Source: UBA2334 sp049653005
GTDB taxonomy: Bacteria; Pseudomonadota; Gammaproteobacteria; Burkholderiales; Burkholderiaceae_C
DNA: 64,000 nt
Assembly: GCA_049653005.1 (NCBI GenBank)
Contig: JBASFL010000055.1
Coordinates: 1 to 64,000, forward strand
Direction of reading: 5' to 3'
Below the pieces are notes generated by a model. The model saw nothing but the letters and a program-made list of their open reading frames with translations, did not search any database and had not been told where the DNA came from. A program made the translations under genes and the position numbers. This document shows, piece by piece, positions 8,547 to 17,670 of this stretch (position 1 is its first letter; each line of letters opens with the position of its first letter).

Positions 8547-9704
8547 TCAGGCCACCACCACAAACTTGCCACCCACCACCCGCGTCATGAACAGGCTGCG
8601 CTGGGCATCCCCGGTGGCACTGAGGTGAATGGTTTGCTGCAGTCCTTCGAACAGGCCCACGCGCAGCAGCGCCTGCCGAAGGGTTTCACCCCGTTGGCGC
8701 TCGGCCAGGGCCTTGAGCGTCACCACCGTGGCATCGTGCGCGGCCACTTCGGCAAAGCCCGGTTCACGCCGAAAGCGCAGGAGAAAACGCTCCACAAACG
8801 CGCGGTAGGCGGGCAACTGGCTGCTGGGGTCGAAATACTGGGCCACCAGCATCTGCTCGACCGCGCGCCCGCCAAAGGCCATCAGCTTGTCGGTGGCCGC
8901 CCACTCGCCCGCCAGCATGGGCAAGGCCACGCCGTGTTTGGCCAGGTGCTGGGCCATCAGCGCGGTGTCCCGGGCGTTGGCCACCACCACCAGCGCGTCG
9001 GGTTTGTGGCCGGTGGCGTTGAGCAGGGCAGGCAGCAAACCCGTGTGCAAGGTGTGCGAGGTGAACACCGCTTCGTGCAAAAGCTGGCCCCCCTGGGTTT
9101 CAAGGCTGCGGCCAAAATGCCGCGCCCACGAGCGGGTGTAGGCGCGGTTGCTGTCGTCGCGCACCAGCGCCAACCGGCGCCAACCCATTTGCTGCGCCGC
9201 GTAGACCGCACTCAGGTGTGCGTATTCCTGGGTGGTGGAACACACGCGGAAAAAATGGTCGTTCTCGCCAGAAAAGTCGCTGCTGGTCACGGTGGGGGAC
9301 ACCGTGGTCAGGCCCGCCTGGTTGGCCAGCGGTATCCAGGCCGCGGCCACGCTGCTGGTCATCGGGCCAATCACACCAGCCAACCCGGCCGATTGCATGG
9401 CGCGCAACGTGTCCACCAGCGCGGCGGGGTCTTGCCGGTCGTCAAACTCCAGCAGCTCAACGGGCGCACCCGCCACACCGCCGCGCTGGTTGACCATTTC
9501 CACGGCCAGCAAAGCACTGTCGCGCGCCGCCACACCCAGGTCTGACGTGGGGCCCGTCAGCCCGCCCAGAAAACCCAGCCGCACCGGCGGGGTGGCACAG
9601 CCCGGCAAGGCCCCCACCCCCAAACCGGTGGCCACCGATGCCAGGCCGCCCTTGAGCCAGGTGCGGCGCCCGGCGGCAAAGGGGTCGAGCAGAGGGCCGG
9701 CCAT
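8547..9704 (-). CDS. Type 1 periplasmic ligand-binding protein (Leu/Ile/Val-BP family), probable sensor subunit
   Basis: The 385-residue protein has GRRTWLKGG followed by a hydrophobic stretch and LPGC, a Tat-like lipoprotein signal. The mature part is a type 1 periplasmic-binding fold (VRLGFLGGLTGPTSDLG, then VVSRAG-like lobes ending TRVVGGKFVVVA). No permease or ATPase gene is nearby. The gene lies between a c-di-GMP response regulator and a histidine kinase, so it more likely feeds a ligand signal to the kinase than transports. A GTG at 9713 forming a GTGA overlap with the upstream stop is an alternative start; I used the ATG at 9704. Confidence 0.85.
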   Translation of the reverse strand: MAGPLLDPFAAGRRTWLKGGLASVATGLGVGALPGCATPPVRLGFLGGLTGPTSDLGVAARDSALLAVEMVNQRGGVAGAPVELLEFDDRQDPAALVDTLRAMQSAGLAGVIGPMTSSVAAAWIPLANQAGLTTVSPTVTSSDFSGENDHFFRVCSTTQEYAHLSAVYAAQQMGWRRLALVRDDSNRAYTRSWARHFGRSLETQGGQLLHEAVFTSHTLHTGLLPALLNATGHKPDALVVVANARDTALMAQHLAKHGVALPMLAGEWAATDKLMAFGGRAVEQMLVAQYFDPSSQLPAYRAFVERFLLRFRREPGFAEVAAHDATVVTLKALAERQRGETLRQALLRVGLFEGLQQTIHLSATGDAQRSLFMTRVVGGKFVVVA

Positions 9705-9709
9705 GGCAC

Positions 9710-11950
9710 TCACCCCGCCGCCAGCCGGTCGCGGCGGTGGGTGAGCCACTTCACCAGTTCGTCCGAATCCATGGGCCGGGCGATGTGGTAACCCTGTGCC
9801 TCGTGGCACCCCATGCGCTGCAAAGATTGCCACACGCCCTCGTTTTCCACCCCTTCGGCCAACACACGCAGGCCCAGCTTGTGGCCCAACTGCACAATCA
9901 TTTCGGCAATGCGTGGGCCATCGTCTTTGGCCAGGCCGAACACAAACGCCTTGTCGATCTTGATGCGGTCCAGGGGCAAACGCTCCAGGTAGCTGAGCGA
10001 CGAATAGCCGGTGCCGAAGTCGTCAATGGCCACCGAAATGCCCTGCTCGCGCAGGGCCCGCAAAATGGGTTCGACCACGCCCGCGCCCAGCATGGCCACC
10101 GACTCGGTGATTTCCAGCTCCAGCTGCTCGCCCGTCAGCCCGGCAATGGCCAGGGCCAACTGCACCCGGTCGATAAACCCGGGGCTCTGGAACTGCACCA
10201 CCGACACGTTGACCGCCATGCGCCTGGGGGCCGCCCCCAAGGCCAGCAGCTGGCGCATGGTCACGCAGGCGGTTTGCAGCACCCAGTCGCCCAGGCTCAC
10301 GATCAGGCCCGATTGCTCGGCCACGGGAATGAACTGGTCGGGCGGCACCATGCGCCCGTCTTCGCCCCGCCAGCGCATCAGGGCCTCCAGCCCGATCAGC
10401 TCGCCCGAGTGCAAATCCAGCTGGGGCTGGAAGGCGAGGTAGAGGCGGTCCTGGTCAAACGCGGCGTGCAGGTTGCTCAACAGCTGGGCCCGGTTGCGGG
10501 CGTGCGACGCCATTTCGGGTGAGAAAAATTCGTACCGCCCCCGGTGGCTGCGCTTGGCGTGTTTGAGCGCAATGCCCACGTTTTTCAGCCAATCGGCCCC
10601 GCTGCCCGACGAACCGTCCAGGTGGCACACCCCCAGCGTGACCGACACGCGGTGGGGCTGCTCGGCCACCTGCAACGGCTCCTGGAACATGGCCAACACA
10701 CGGGCAGGGGCCAGTGCGTCCGCACAGCCCAGCAGCCCCAATGTGTTGCCCGACACCCGGGCCACCACCACGTCGTGCGCCAGGTGGTCACGCAGGCGGT
10801 GGGCCATGGCCTCCAGCAGCTGGTCGCCGTAGGCGTGGCCCATGAGGTCGTTGACGCTGGCAAAGTCGTCCACGTCCACCAGCACCAGGCTCTGCCCGGT
10901 GGCACCGGTGTGCACCAGCGCCGTCACCTCTTCGATCAGCCGCGTGCGGTTGGGCAAACGCAGCAGCGGGTCCACATAGGCCTCGGTTTCCAGCCGCTGC
11001 ACCAGCGAGAGGTTGCGCAAACAGGCACTGAGGTTGGCGCAAAACACGTCCAGCAGGCGGCAGTTGACCTCGCTCAGCGGCACGTCGGTGCGGATGTAGG
11101 CGGCCATGTCCAGGCCACCCTTCACCCCCAGGTACAGCACCGTGTCGCTTTGCCCGAACAGCGACACGCCCTCACGCAAGCAGCGGCGCAGCATGTCGGC
11201 GGCGGCCCGGTCTGTCAGGGCGTCAAGAGGCTGGTCGATCAGGTGGGCGTATTGCCCCGCAGCGGCCAACACGCGGTACACACGCCCCACGCGCTCGCCC
11301 TGCGCGCACACCAGGCCTTCGGGTTGCAGCCCCAAGATGGCCGCCATCTGCGTAATGACGCCCTGGGCAAAAATGTTCAACCCCCGCAGTTGCAGAAACG
11401 AACCGCTGGCCTGCACGATCAGCTCCAGCCCCTTGCGGCTGGCGTCGATGGTGCACAGCTGGTCGTAAGACCGAAGCGCCGCCGCCACCGTGGTGACCAG
11501 CTTGTGGTGCGTCAGCTCGGATTTGGTTTTGTAATCGTTGATGTCGTGCTGCAACAAGGTGTCCAGCTCGGGCGCATAACCGGGTTGCCCGGTGCGCAAC
11601 ACGATGCGTGTGGCCTTGTGGCCCGCCACCTCGCGGATGTAGCCCACCAGCTTGAGGCCTGCGTCGGGCGTTTCCATCACCACGTCCAGCAGCACCAGCG
11701 CCAGGTCGGTGTGCGCCAGCACCAGGGCCTGCGCCTCGGCCGCCGAGTGGGCGTGGGACAAGGCCAGGGGTCGGCCAAACAGCTCGGTGCCCTCCAGGGC
11801 AAACCGGGTGGCCTGGTGCACATCGGGGTCGTCGTCAATCACCAGGATGTGCCACGGCCGGGCCGCGCGCAAAGGCGGGGCAGCCTGCCCGTCTTCGTCA
11901 GAAAAATGGAACAGGTCCCCCCCGGGCTCGGTGTGTGTCTGCATCGCCAT
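9710..11950 (-). CDS. Response regulator with REC, DUF3369, degenerate GGDEF and EAL domains
   Basis: The 746-residue protein begins with a receiver domain (ILVIDDDP acidic triad at about 37-42, phosphoacceptor Asp89 in VLLDVVME). A DUF3369-like segment with YDQLCTIDASRKGLELI follows, then a GGDEF fold whose signature is replaced by VSGNTLGLL, so cyclase activity is unlikely. The C-terminal EAL domain keeps GLEALMRW, NVSVVQF, IDDFGTGYSSLSYL, KIDKAF and AEGVENE, consistent with an active c-di-GMP phosphodiesterase. It is the first gene of the four-gene operon that continues with the binding protein, the kinase (probable phosphodonor) and glutamine synthetase. MAMQTH gives two adjacent possible starts. 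Confidence 0.92.
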   Translation of the reverse strand: MAMQTHTEPGGDLFHFSDEDGQAAPPLRAARPWHILVIDDDPDVHQATRFALEGTELFGRPLALSHAHSAAEAQALVLAHTDLALVLLDVVMETPDAGLKLVGYIREVAGHKATRIVLRTGQPGYAPELDTLLQHDINDYKTKSELTHHKLVTTVAAALRSYDQLCTIDASRKGLELIVQASGSFLQLRGLNIFAQGVITQMAAILGLQPEGLVCAQGERVGRVYRVLAAAGQYAHLIDQPLDALTDRAAADMLRRCLREGVSLFGQSDTVLYLGVKGGLDMAAYIRTDVPLSEVNCRLLDVFCANLSACLRNLSLVQRLETEAYVDPLLRLPNRTRLIEEVTALVHTGATGQSLVLVDVDDFASVNDLMGHAYGDQLLEAMAHRLRDHLAHDVVVARVSGNTLGLLGCADALAPARVLAMFQEPLQVAEQPHRVSVTLGVCHLDGSSGSGADWLKNVGIALKHAKRSHRGRYEFFSPEMASHARNRAQLLSNLHAAFDQDRLYLAFQPQLDLHSGELIGLEALMRWRGEDGRMVPPDQFIPVAEQSGLIVSLGDWVLQTACVTMRQLLALGAAPRRMAVNVSVVQFQSPGFIDRVQLALAIAGLTGEQLELEITESVAMLGAGVVEPILRALREQGISVAIDDFGTGYSSLSYLERLPLDRIKIDKAFVFGLAKDDGPRIAEMIVQLGHKLGLRVLAEGVENEGVWQSLQRMGCHEAQGYHIARPMDSDELVKWLTHRRDRLAAG

Positions 11951-12065
11951 GTGCTTTCTCGTGTAGTGCGGCGGGGACTGGTGTGGTTTTGTTGGACAGC
12001 GCCTCCCGATGCGTCAACCAAACCAGATGCACAAGTATGGCAAAAACCGGCGCGTCACGCGAAGC

Positions 12066-13673
12066 TCACCCCCGCGTGTGTGGCAAGGCCCTGACAGCGG
12101 TGGACGCCGCTGCCAAGCGGGCTGAATCTGGTGCCGACCGGTCACTTGCCGACACGCGAAAAACCCCGACCGCCTCGCTCAAACGGTTGGCCTGGTCCCG
12201 CAAGCTTTGGGCAGCCGCTGCGCTCTCTTCCACCAATGCGGCGTTTTGTTGGGTCATTTGGTCGAGCTGCGTGACCGCCACATTGACCTGGGCAATGCCG
12301 TTGTTTTGTTCACCCGCGGCGGCGCTGATGCCGGCAATGATGTCGTTCACGCGCTGCACGCTGGCGACTATTTCCCCCATGGTGTGGCCGGCATCGGCCA
12401 CCAGTGCGCTGCCCGATTCGACCTTCTCGACACTGGCGCCAATCAGGTCTTTGATTTCTTTGGCCGCCTGCGCGCTGCGCTGCGCCAGGTTGCGCACTTC
12501 ACCCGCCACCACGGCAAAGCCCCGGCCCTGCTCGCCCGCACGGGCGGCTTCTACCGCCGCGTTCAAGGCCAGGATGTTGGTTTGAAAAGCAATGCCGTCG
12601 ATCACCCCAATGATGTCCGCGATTTTTTTGCTGCTCTGCTGGATGTCTTGCATGGTGCCCACCACATCGCCCCCTTTGACGGCCACAGCGGCGGCGGTGG
12701 AGGCCAGCTGGTTGGCCTGGCGTGCCGAGTCGGCACTTTGCTTCACGGTGGCCGTGATTTCTTCCATGCTGGCCGCCGTTTGCTCCAGGTTGCTGGCGGC
12801 GGCCTCGGTGCGGGAAGACAGGTCTTGGTTGCCCATGGCCACTTCTGCGGCCGCCAGCTGAATGCTGTCGCTGCCCTGGCGCACGGTCTGGATCACGTCG
12901 CGCAAGCGGTTGCGCATGTCTTCCACGGCCGCCATCACGCTGGCTTGGTCGCCTGCGGCGCGGGGCACCGCCACGGTCAGGTCACCGTCCCGGAGAGCAG
13001 ACAACACCGCACGCACCTCGCGCGGCTCGGCGCCCAGGTCCTGGCGAATGCCGCGAGAGATGGCCAGCCCAAACCCAATCAAAACACCTGCGGCCACAAG
13101 GGCCACAACGATCGACACCCTCAGGTTCCAGGCTTGTGCGTCATCGAACACCTTCTGCGCCTCTTGGGCTTCGGCCAGCATGCTCTCGGCGATGCGACTG
13201 ACCTGCTCGTCGTATTTGTCGATCAGTTGGTCCATCTGCTCGTCCACCTCGCGCACGTCTTCGAGTGCCGCCCCGCCTTTGACCATGGGCAAAAACTTTT
13301 GCTCGTACAGCCGTTGGATTTGCTGCATGGCCTGTTGGGCGTTTTGGGCCCATTCACGCTCTTGATTGGTGTCTGCCAACTGGGACATCCTGCCCATGAA
13401 TTGGTTGGCGGTTTTGCTTTCCTGGGCCCAGCTGGCAGCGGCCTCCTCGAAATGCGCGTTGATGTAGGTGTCGGCCACCACGCGGTATAGCTGGGCCCCC
13501 AGGTTGGCGCCGTCTTTCAGCTCGCCCGCGTCGGCAATGCGTTTTTGTGTTTCAAGTTCCAGCGCCCGCGTCACCGACGCCTGGTACCAGTTCATGCCAA
13601 TGACCGCCGCCATGGCCAACACAGCCGTGGCTTTCAGCGCGTTCAACCGTGCCGCAACGCTCCAATGCTTCAT
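12066..13673 (-). CDS. Methyl-accepting chemotaxis protein
   Basis: The 535-residue chemoreceptor has an N-terminal membrane helix (KATAVLAMAAVIGMNW). A periplasmic four-helix-bundle type sensor rich in Gln, Glu and Ala follows. A second helix sits near 190-212, then a HAMP segment and the cytoplasmic signalling domain. The highly conserved hairpin tip is IAFQTNILALNAAVEAARAGEQGRG, in which receptors contact CheA and CheW. Flanking Gln/Glu repeats such as SSRTEAAASNLEQTAASMEE are the methylation helices. I chose the ATG of MKHWSVAARL because an AGGGG ribosome-binding site sits seven bases upstream; a TTG 18 bp earlier is the alternative. No CheA, CheR or CheB is nearby, so it feeds a remote chemotaxis system. 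Confidence 0.94.
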   Translation of the reverse strand: MKHWSVAARLNALKATAVLAMAAVIGMNWYQASVTRALELETQKRIADAGELKDGANLGAQLYRVVADTYINAHFEEAAASWAQESKTANQFMGRMSQLADTNQEREWAQNAQQAMQQIQRLYEQKFLPMVKGGAALEDVREVDEQMDQLIDKYDEQVSRIAESMLAEAQEAQKVFDDAQAWNLRVSIVVALVAAGVLIGFGLAISRGIRQDLGAEPREVRAVLSALRDGDLTVAVPRAAGDQASVMAAVEDMRNRLRDVIQTVRQGSDSIQLAAAEVAMGNQDLSSRTEAAASNLEQTAASMEEITATVKQSADSARQANQLASTAAAVAVKGGDVVGTMQDIQQSSKKIADIIGVIDGIAFQTNILALNAAVEAARAGEQGRGFAVVAGEVRNLAQRSAQAAKEIKDLIGASVEKVESGSALVADAGHTMGEIVASVQRVNDIIAGISAAAGEQNNGIAQVNVAVTQLDQMTQQNAALVEESAAAAQSLRDQANRLSEAVGVFRVSASDRSAPDSARLAAASTAVRALPHTRG

Positions 13674-13728
13674 GAAACCGCCCCTGTTCAAAGTGTGTGA
13701 CGTCCGCTTATACGGGGGGTGCGCTTAA

Positions 13729-13755
13729 GCTCACATTAACAAAAGCAATGTGAGC
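13729..13755. repeat. Perfect 9-bp inverted repeat (hairpin)
   Basis: GCTCACATT and AATGTGAGC are separated by nine bases. The hairpin lies between the gabT stop (leftward) and the start of the chemoreceptor gene. There is no T-run after it on the leftward strand, so it is either an operator of the chemoreceptor promoter or a weak, factor-dependent terminator. Confidence 0.6.
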
Positions 13756-13770
13756 CAAAGGCGGCACACA

Positions 13771-15069
13771 TCAGGCCTCCAGCGCCGTTTCCATGATGAC
13801 CATGGCTTCTTCAAACACCGCGTCTTCAATGGTCAGCGGGAACAGGAAGCGGATGACGTTGCCATACACGCCGCAGGTCAGCAGCAACAGCCCGGCCTTC
13901 AGGGCGGCGGTTTGCACACGCTTGGTTTTGTCGGCATCGGGCGCGCCCGTGGCCGGGTCGGCAAACTCGCAGGCCACCATGGCGCCCAGGCCGCGCACGT
14001 CGGCCATGAAGGGGCGGGTGCCCGCCCACTGGTTCAGGCGCGTGGTCAGGCGCTCGCCCAGCACGGCGGCGCGTTCACACAGCTTGTCTTCGGCCATCAC
14101 GTCCAACACCGCATGCGCAGCAGCCACGGCCAGCGGGTTGCCCGCGTAGGTGCCGCCCAAGCCGCCGGGGTTGGGCGCGTCCATGAGGGCCAGCTTGCCC
14201 GACACGGCCGACAGCGTGGTGCCGCCCGCCATGCTCTTGGCCATGGCAATCAGGTCAGGCTGGATGCCAAGGTGTTCGCAGGCAAACATCTTGCCGGTGC
14301 GGGCAAAGCCGGTTTGCACCTCGTCGGCAATCAGCACAATGCCGTGCTGGTCGCACAGCTGGCGCAGCCACTGCGCGGCCTCGGCCTGGATGGGGTTGAA
14401 CCCGCCCTCGCCCTGCACGGGCTCAAAAATGATGGCGGCCACGCGGGTGGGCTCAATGTCGCACTTGAACAGCTGCTCCATGGCCTTTTTGGTCTCGTCC
14501 AGCGACGCGCAATGGCACGGAAAGGGCACGTGGTACACCTCGGGCGCAAACGGGCCAAAACCCGCCTTGTAAGGCTGCACCTTGCCCGTCAGGCCCAAGG
14601 CAAACAGGCTGCGCCCGTGGAAGGCCGCGCCAAACGCAATCACCCCGCCACGCCCCGTGGCAAAGCGCGCGATCTTGATGGCGTTTTCCACCGCCTCGGC
14701 ACCCGTTGAAAAGAACGCCGTTTTGGCCGGGCCGCTGATCGGCACGATGGCGTTGATGCGCTCGGCCAGGTGCACGTACTCGGCATACGGCACCACCTGG
14801 TAACAGCTGTGCGTGAAGCGCTGCAACTGCGCAGCGATGGCCGCCTGCACCTTGGGGTGCACATGCCCGGTGTTGAGCACAGCAATGCCCCCAGCAAAGT
14901 CGATGAAGCGGCGGCCCTCGATGTCCCAGAACTCGGCGTTTTTGGCGTGGCTGATGAAAAAGTCGCCCATCACCCCCACCCCGCGCGGCGTGGCGGCCAG
15001 GCGGCGGGCGTGCCAGTCGGCGTTGGTTTGAGACGTGACCAGTTGGCTGGAAGTGGTGGGAGCGGTCAT
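13771..15069 (-). CDS. gabT: 4-aminobutyrate-2-oxoglutarate transaminase
   Basis: GabT transfers the amino group of GABA to 2-oxoglutarate, giving succinate semialdehyde and glutamate. The 432-residue class III aminotransferase has the family length. Motifs include FIDFAGGIAVLNTGHVHPKV, FFSTGAEAVENAIKIAR, AFHGRSLFALGLTGK, IFEPVQGEGG, LIADEVQTGFARTGK and the PLP-lysine segment IAMAKSMAGG. It lies last in the polyamine cluster, directly downstream of the aldehyde dehydrogenase, with a short repeat between them. That context fits the final GABA step of the glutamylated putrescine pathway. No gabD follows in this window. Confidence 0.94.
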   Translation of the reverse strand: MTAPTTSSQLVTSQTNADWHARRLAATPRGVGVMGDFFISHAKNAEFWDIEGRRFIDFAGGIAVLNTGHVHPKVQAAIAAQLQRFTHSCYQVVPYAEYVHLAERINAIVPISGPAKTAFFSTGAEAVENAIKIARFATGRGGVIAFGAAFHGRSLFALGLTGKVQPYKAGFGPFAPEVYHVPFPCHCASLDETKKAMEQLFKCDIEPTRVAAIIFEPVQGEGGFNPIQAEAAQWLRQLCDQHGIVLIADEVQTGFARTGKMFACEHLGIQPDLIAMAKSMAGGTTLSAVSGKLALMDAPNPGGLGGTYAGNPLAVAAAHAVLDVMAEDKLCERAAVLGERLTTRLNQWAGTRPFMADVRGLGAMVACEFADPATGAPDADKTKRVQTAALKAGLLLLTCGVYGNVIRFLFPLTIEDAVFEEAMVIMETALEA

Positions 15070-15090
15070 GGCAGGGCTTTCAAGGTTGAG

Positions 15091-15135
15091 AGCAAACTAT
15101 TGAATACAGACAAGCGCTGGAGGCATTTTTGGCTT
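15091..15135 (+). repeat. Dispersed short repeat, copy B
   Basis: AGCAAACTATTGAATACAGA is followed by CAAGCGCTGGAGGCATTTTT and GGCTT. It begins 21 bp from the gabT start and runs into the stop codon of the aldehyde dehydrogenase gene, so the 3' end of that gene lies at the repeat boundary. It is nearly identical to copies A and C. Confidence 0.78.
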
Positions 15136-16628
15136 CAAACCGGGCTGTCAATCCGAATCCAGGTGGTCTTCACCTCGGTGTATTTGTCAAACGCGTGCAG
15201 CGACTTGTCACGGCCCACGCCGCTTTGCTTGAAACCGCCAAACGGCACGGTGATGTCGTCTTCGTCGTACTGGTTCACGTGCACGGTGCCCGCGCGCAGC
15301 GCACGCGCCACGCCGTGGGCCTTGTTGATGTCGCGCGTCCACACCCCCGCCTGCAGGCCATAGATGCTGGCGTTGGCCTGCTGCACCACATCGGCCGTGT
15401 CGGTGAAGCTGAGCACGCTCAACACGGGGCCGAAGATTTCTTCGCGGGCAATCGTCATCTGGTTGGTCACGCCGTCGAAGATGGTGGGCTGCACATAGCA
15501 GCCGCCTGTCTCGGTCAGCGCCTGCTTGCCACCGGCCAGCAGCTTGGCCCCTTCGGCTTCGCCCAAGCCGATGTAGCGCAACACGTTGTCCATCTGCACC
15601 TTGTCGACGATGGCGCCCATCACCGTGGACTTGTCCAGCGGGTTGGCTGGCTGGAACTTGGGCACCATCGCCAAGGCTTTTTCAAGGAAGGCATCTTTGA
15701 TGCTTTCTTCCACAAACAGGCGCGAGGGCGCGTTGCAGCTTTCGCCCTGGTTGAAAAAGATGCTGCCCACGGCGGCGGCCACGGCTTTGTCGAGGTTGGG
15801 GCAGTCGGCAAACACGATGTTGGGCGACTTGCCGCCCAGCTCGGTCCAGGCGCGCTTCAGGTTGCTTTGCCCGGCCATCACGTGAATCTGCTTGCCCACG
15901 CGCGTGCTGCCGGTGAAGGCGATGCAGTCCACGTCCATGTGCAACGCCAGCGGGCTGCCCGCCTCGGGGCCGTAGCCCGGCACCACGTTGAACACGCCGG
16001 GCGGTATGCCGGCGGCCAGGGCCAGTTCGGCCAGGCGCAATGCGGTGAGGGGCGATTTTTCGCTGGGTTTCAGCACCACGCTGTTGCCTGCGGCCAGGGC
16101 CGGGGCAATCTTCCACGCGGCCATGATCATGGGGTAATTCCACGGCACGATGATGCCCACCACCCCCACCGGCTCGCGGGTGATCAGGGCCAGCCCCGTG
16201 CGCGGGGTGGGCGCAATTTCGTCGTACACCTTGTCCACCGCCTCGCCGTACCAGCGGATGCAGTTGGCCGCGCTGTTGACGTCCACACCTTTGGCGTACT
16301 GAATGGGTTTGCCCATGTCCAGGGTTTCGGCCAGCGCCAGCTCGTCGGCGTGCGCCAGCAGCTGGTCGGCAAACTTGACCATGACGCGCTTGCGCTGGGC
16401 GGGCGCCATGCGGCTCCACTTGCCCGCCTCGAACGCGGCGCGGGCCACGGCCACCGCTGCGTCCACATCGGCCTGGCCACAACGGGCCACCGCCGTGAGC
16501 ACACGGCCATCCACCGGCGAGATGCAATCAAACGTCTGCCCATCGGCAGCGGCCACACGGTGGCCGTTGATGAGGGCCCGGCCATCGAAGGCGGGCAGTG
16601 GCGGGATGGCGGACGTGTCAGCGGTCAT
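15135..16628 (-). CDS. puuC: PuuC-like gamma-glutamyl-gamma-aminobutyraldehyde dehydrogenase
   Basis: The 497-residue NAD(P)-dependent aldehyde dehydrogenase shows VPWNYPMIMAAWKIAPALAAG, FTGSTRVGKQI, the catalytic-Glu motif ELGGKSPNIVF and the catalytic-Cys region NQGESCNAPSRLFVEESI. The last resembles the PuuC group. It should oxidise gamma-glutamyl-gamma-aminobutyraldehyde (and probably related amino aldehydes) to the acid. MTADTSAIPPL was chosen as start; upstream codons would extend 20 residues with no homology. It is placed between potI and gabT, and with no gabD in view it might also act on succinate semialdehyde. That second role is speculation. Confidence 0.88.
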   Translation of the reverse strand: MTADTSAIPPLPAFDGRALINGHRVAAADGQTFDCISPVDGRVLTAVARCGQADVDAAVAVARAAFEAGKWSRMAPAQRKRVMVKFADQLLAHADELALAETLDMGKPIQYAKGVDVNSAANCIRWYGEAVDKVYDEIAPTPRTGLALITREPVGVVGIIVPWNYPMIMAAWKIAPALAAGNSVVLKPSEKSPLTALRLAELALAAGIPPGVFNVVPGYGPEAGSPLALHMDVDCIAFTGSTRVGKQIHVMAGQSNLKRAWTELGGKSPNIVFADCPNLDKAVAAAVGSIFFNQGESCNAPSRLFVEESIKDAFLEKALAMVPKFQPANPLDKSTVMGAIVDKVQMDNVLRYIGLGEAEGAKLLAGGKQALTETGGCYVQPTIFDGVTNQMTIAREEIFGPVLSVLSFTDTADVVQQANASIYGLQAGVWTRDINKAHGVARALRAGTVHVNQYDEDDITVPFGGFKQSGVGRDKSLHAFDKYTEVKTTWIRIDSPV

Positions 16629-16750
16629 GGGCAGGGCTCCGAAGGAAATTGGTTCCATGCTACCCCGCACGAACCCGGCTGGGTACAACCACTTTGACCC
16701 AGTGCCTGCGAACCAGTTGCGGCCACCGGGGGCCCTGGTTCAGAGCGCCC

Positions 16751-17587
16751 TCACCCCCGCAAAGCCGCCGCCATCTCGCGTTCGCGCTTGCGGGTTTGCC
16801 GCGCCACCCACACGCTGTAGGCCACGATGACCACCGTCACGGTGGCGATCAGCAGCGTGGCGGCGGCGTAAATGGTGGGGTTGATGCCCCGGCGGGCGTA
16901 ACCAAAAATGACCTGCGGCAGCGTGTTCACGCCCGGGCCGCTGAGGAATTCGGAAATCACCACGTCGTCAAAACTCAGGGTGAAACTCAGCAGGAAGGCC
17001 GCCAGAATGGCCTGGAAAATGTTGGGCAGCGTGATGAGGAAGAACACCTGGTGCGGGCGGGCCCCCAGGTCCATGGCGGCTTCTTCCAGGCGGCGGTCCA
17101 TTTCCATCAGGCGGCTTTGCACCACCACCATGCCGTAGGCCATGCCCAGCAGCGTGTGGCCCAGGATGATGGTCAGCATGCCGCGCTGCGGCCAGCCCAA
17201 CGCGTTTTGGGCGCCCACCATCAGCAGCAGCAGCGACATGCCAATGACCACCTCGGGCATGACCAGCGGCGCGTTGACCATGCCGCTGAACACCGTGCGC
17301 CCCGCAAACCGGCGGTAGCGCACCAGCACAAACGCGGCAAACGTGCCCAGCACGGCCGACAGCACACCGGTGACGGCCGCCACCTTCAGCGAGAGCCAGA
17401 AGCCTTCGACGATTTTGGTGTCGCGCGTCAGCGCCTCGTACCAGCGCAGCGAAAAGCCGGTGAAGTTGGCGTCTTGCCGGGTGTCGTTGAAGCTGAACAC
17501 CACCATGAACAGCAGCGGCAGGTACAAAAACACAAACACCGCCGCCAGCCAGGCCTTGCCAAAGTGTTTCTCAAGCCAGGTTTTCAT
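16751..17587 (-). CDS. potI: Putrescine ABC transporter permease PotI
   Basis: This 278-residue inner-membrane permease starts MKTWLEKHFGKAWLAAVFVF and has about six helices. The cytoplasmic EAA loop is EEAAMDLGARPHQVFFLITLPNI, which docks onto the PotG ATPase. Sequence such as FSFNDTRQDANFTGFSLRWYEAL and LSFDDVVISEFLSGPG is typical of PotI/PotC. It is the last transporter gene of the potFGHI block; 83 bp separate it from potH, and a dispersed repeat occupies that gap. Confidence 0.93.
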   Translation of the reverse strand: MKTWLEKHFGKAWLAAVFVFLYLPLLFMVVFSFNDTRQDANFTGFSLRWYEALTRDTKIVEGFWLSLKVAAVTGVLSAVLGTFAAFVLVRYRRFAGRTVFSGMVNAPLVMPEVVIGMSLLLLMVGAQNALGWPQRGMLTIILGHTLLGMAYGMVVVQSRLMEMDRRLEEAAMDLGARPHQVFFLITLPNIFQAILAAFLLSFTLSFDDVVISEFLSGPGVNTLPQVIFGYARRGINPTIYAAATLLIATVTVVIVAYSVWVARQTRKREREMAAALRG

Positions 17588-17592
17588 GCAAA

Positions 17593-17640
17593 ATACCCTT
17601 CCAGCGCTTGATGGATATACATTGTTTGCTATTGCCTTTT
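17593..17640 (-). repeat. Dispersed short repeat, copy E
   Basis: Read on the minus strand it is AATAGCAAACAATGTATATC followed by CATCAAGCGCTGGAAGGGTATTTTGC. It is a more diverged member of the family and lies in the potH-potI gap immediately upstream of the potI start, where it could influence translation or mRNA stability of potI. Confidence 0.65.
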
Positions 17641-17670
17641 GAACCGAAGAGCCGAATGGGCATTGAAGGC

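Noticed and set aside
13729..13755. The hairpin as a CRP-binding site
   Set aside because: The half-sites are in the order TCACA...TGTGA (everted), not TGTGA-N6-TCACA, so it does not fit CRP.
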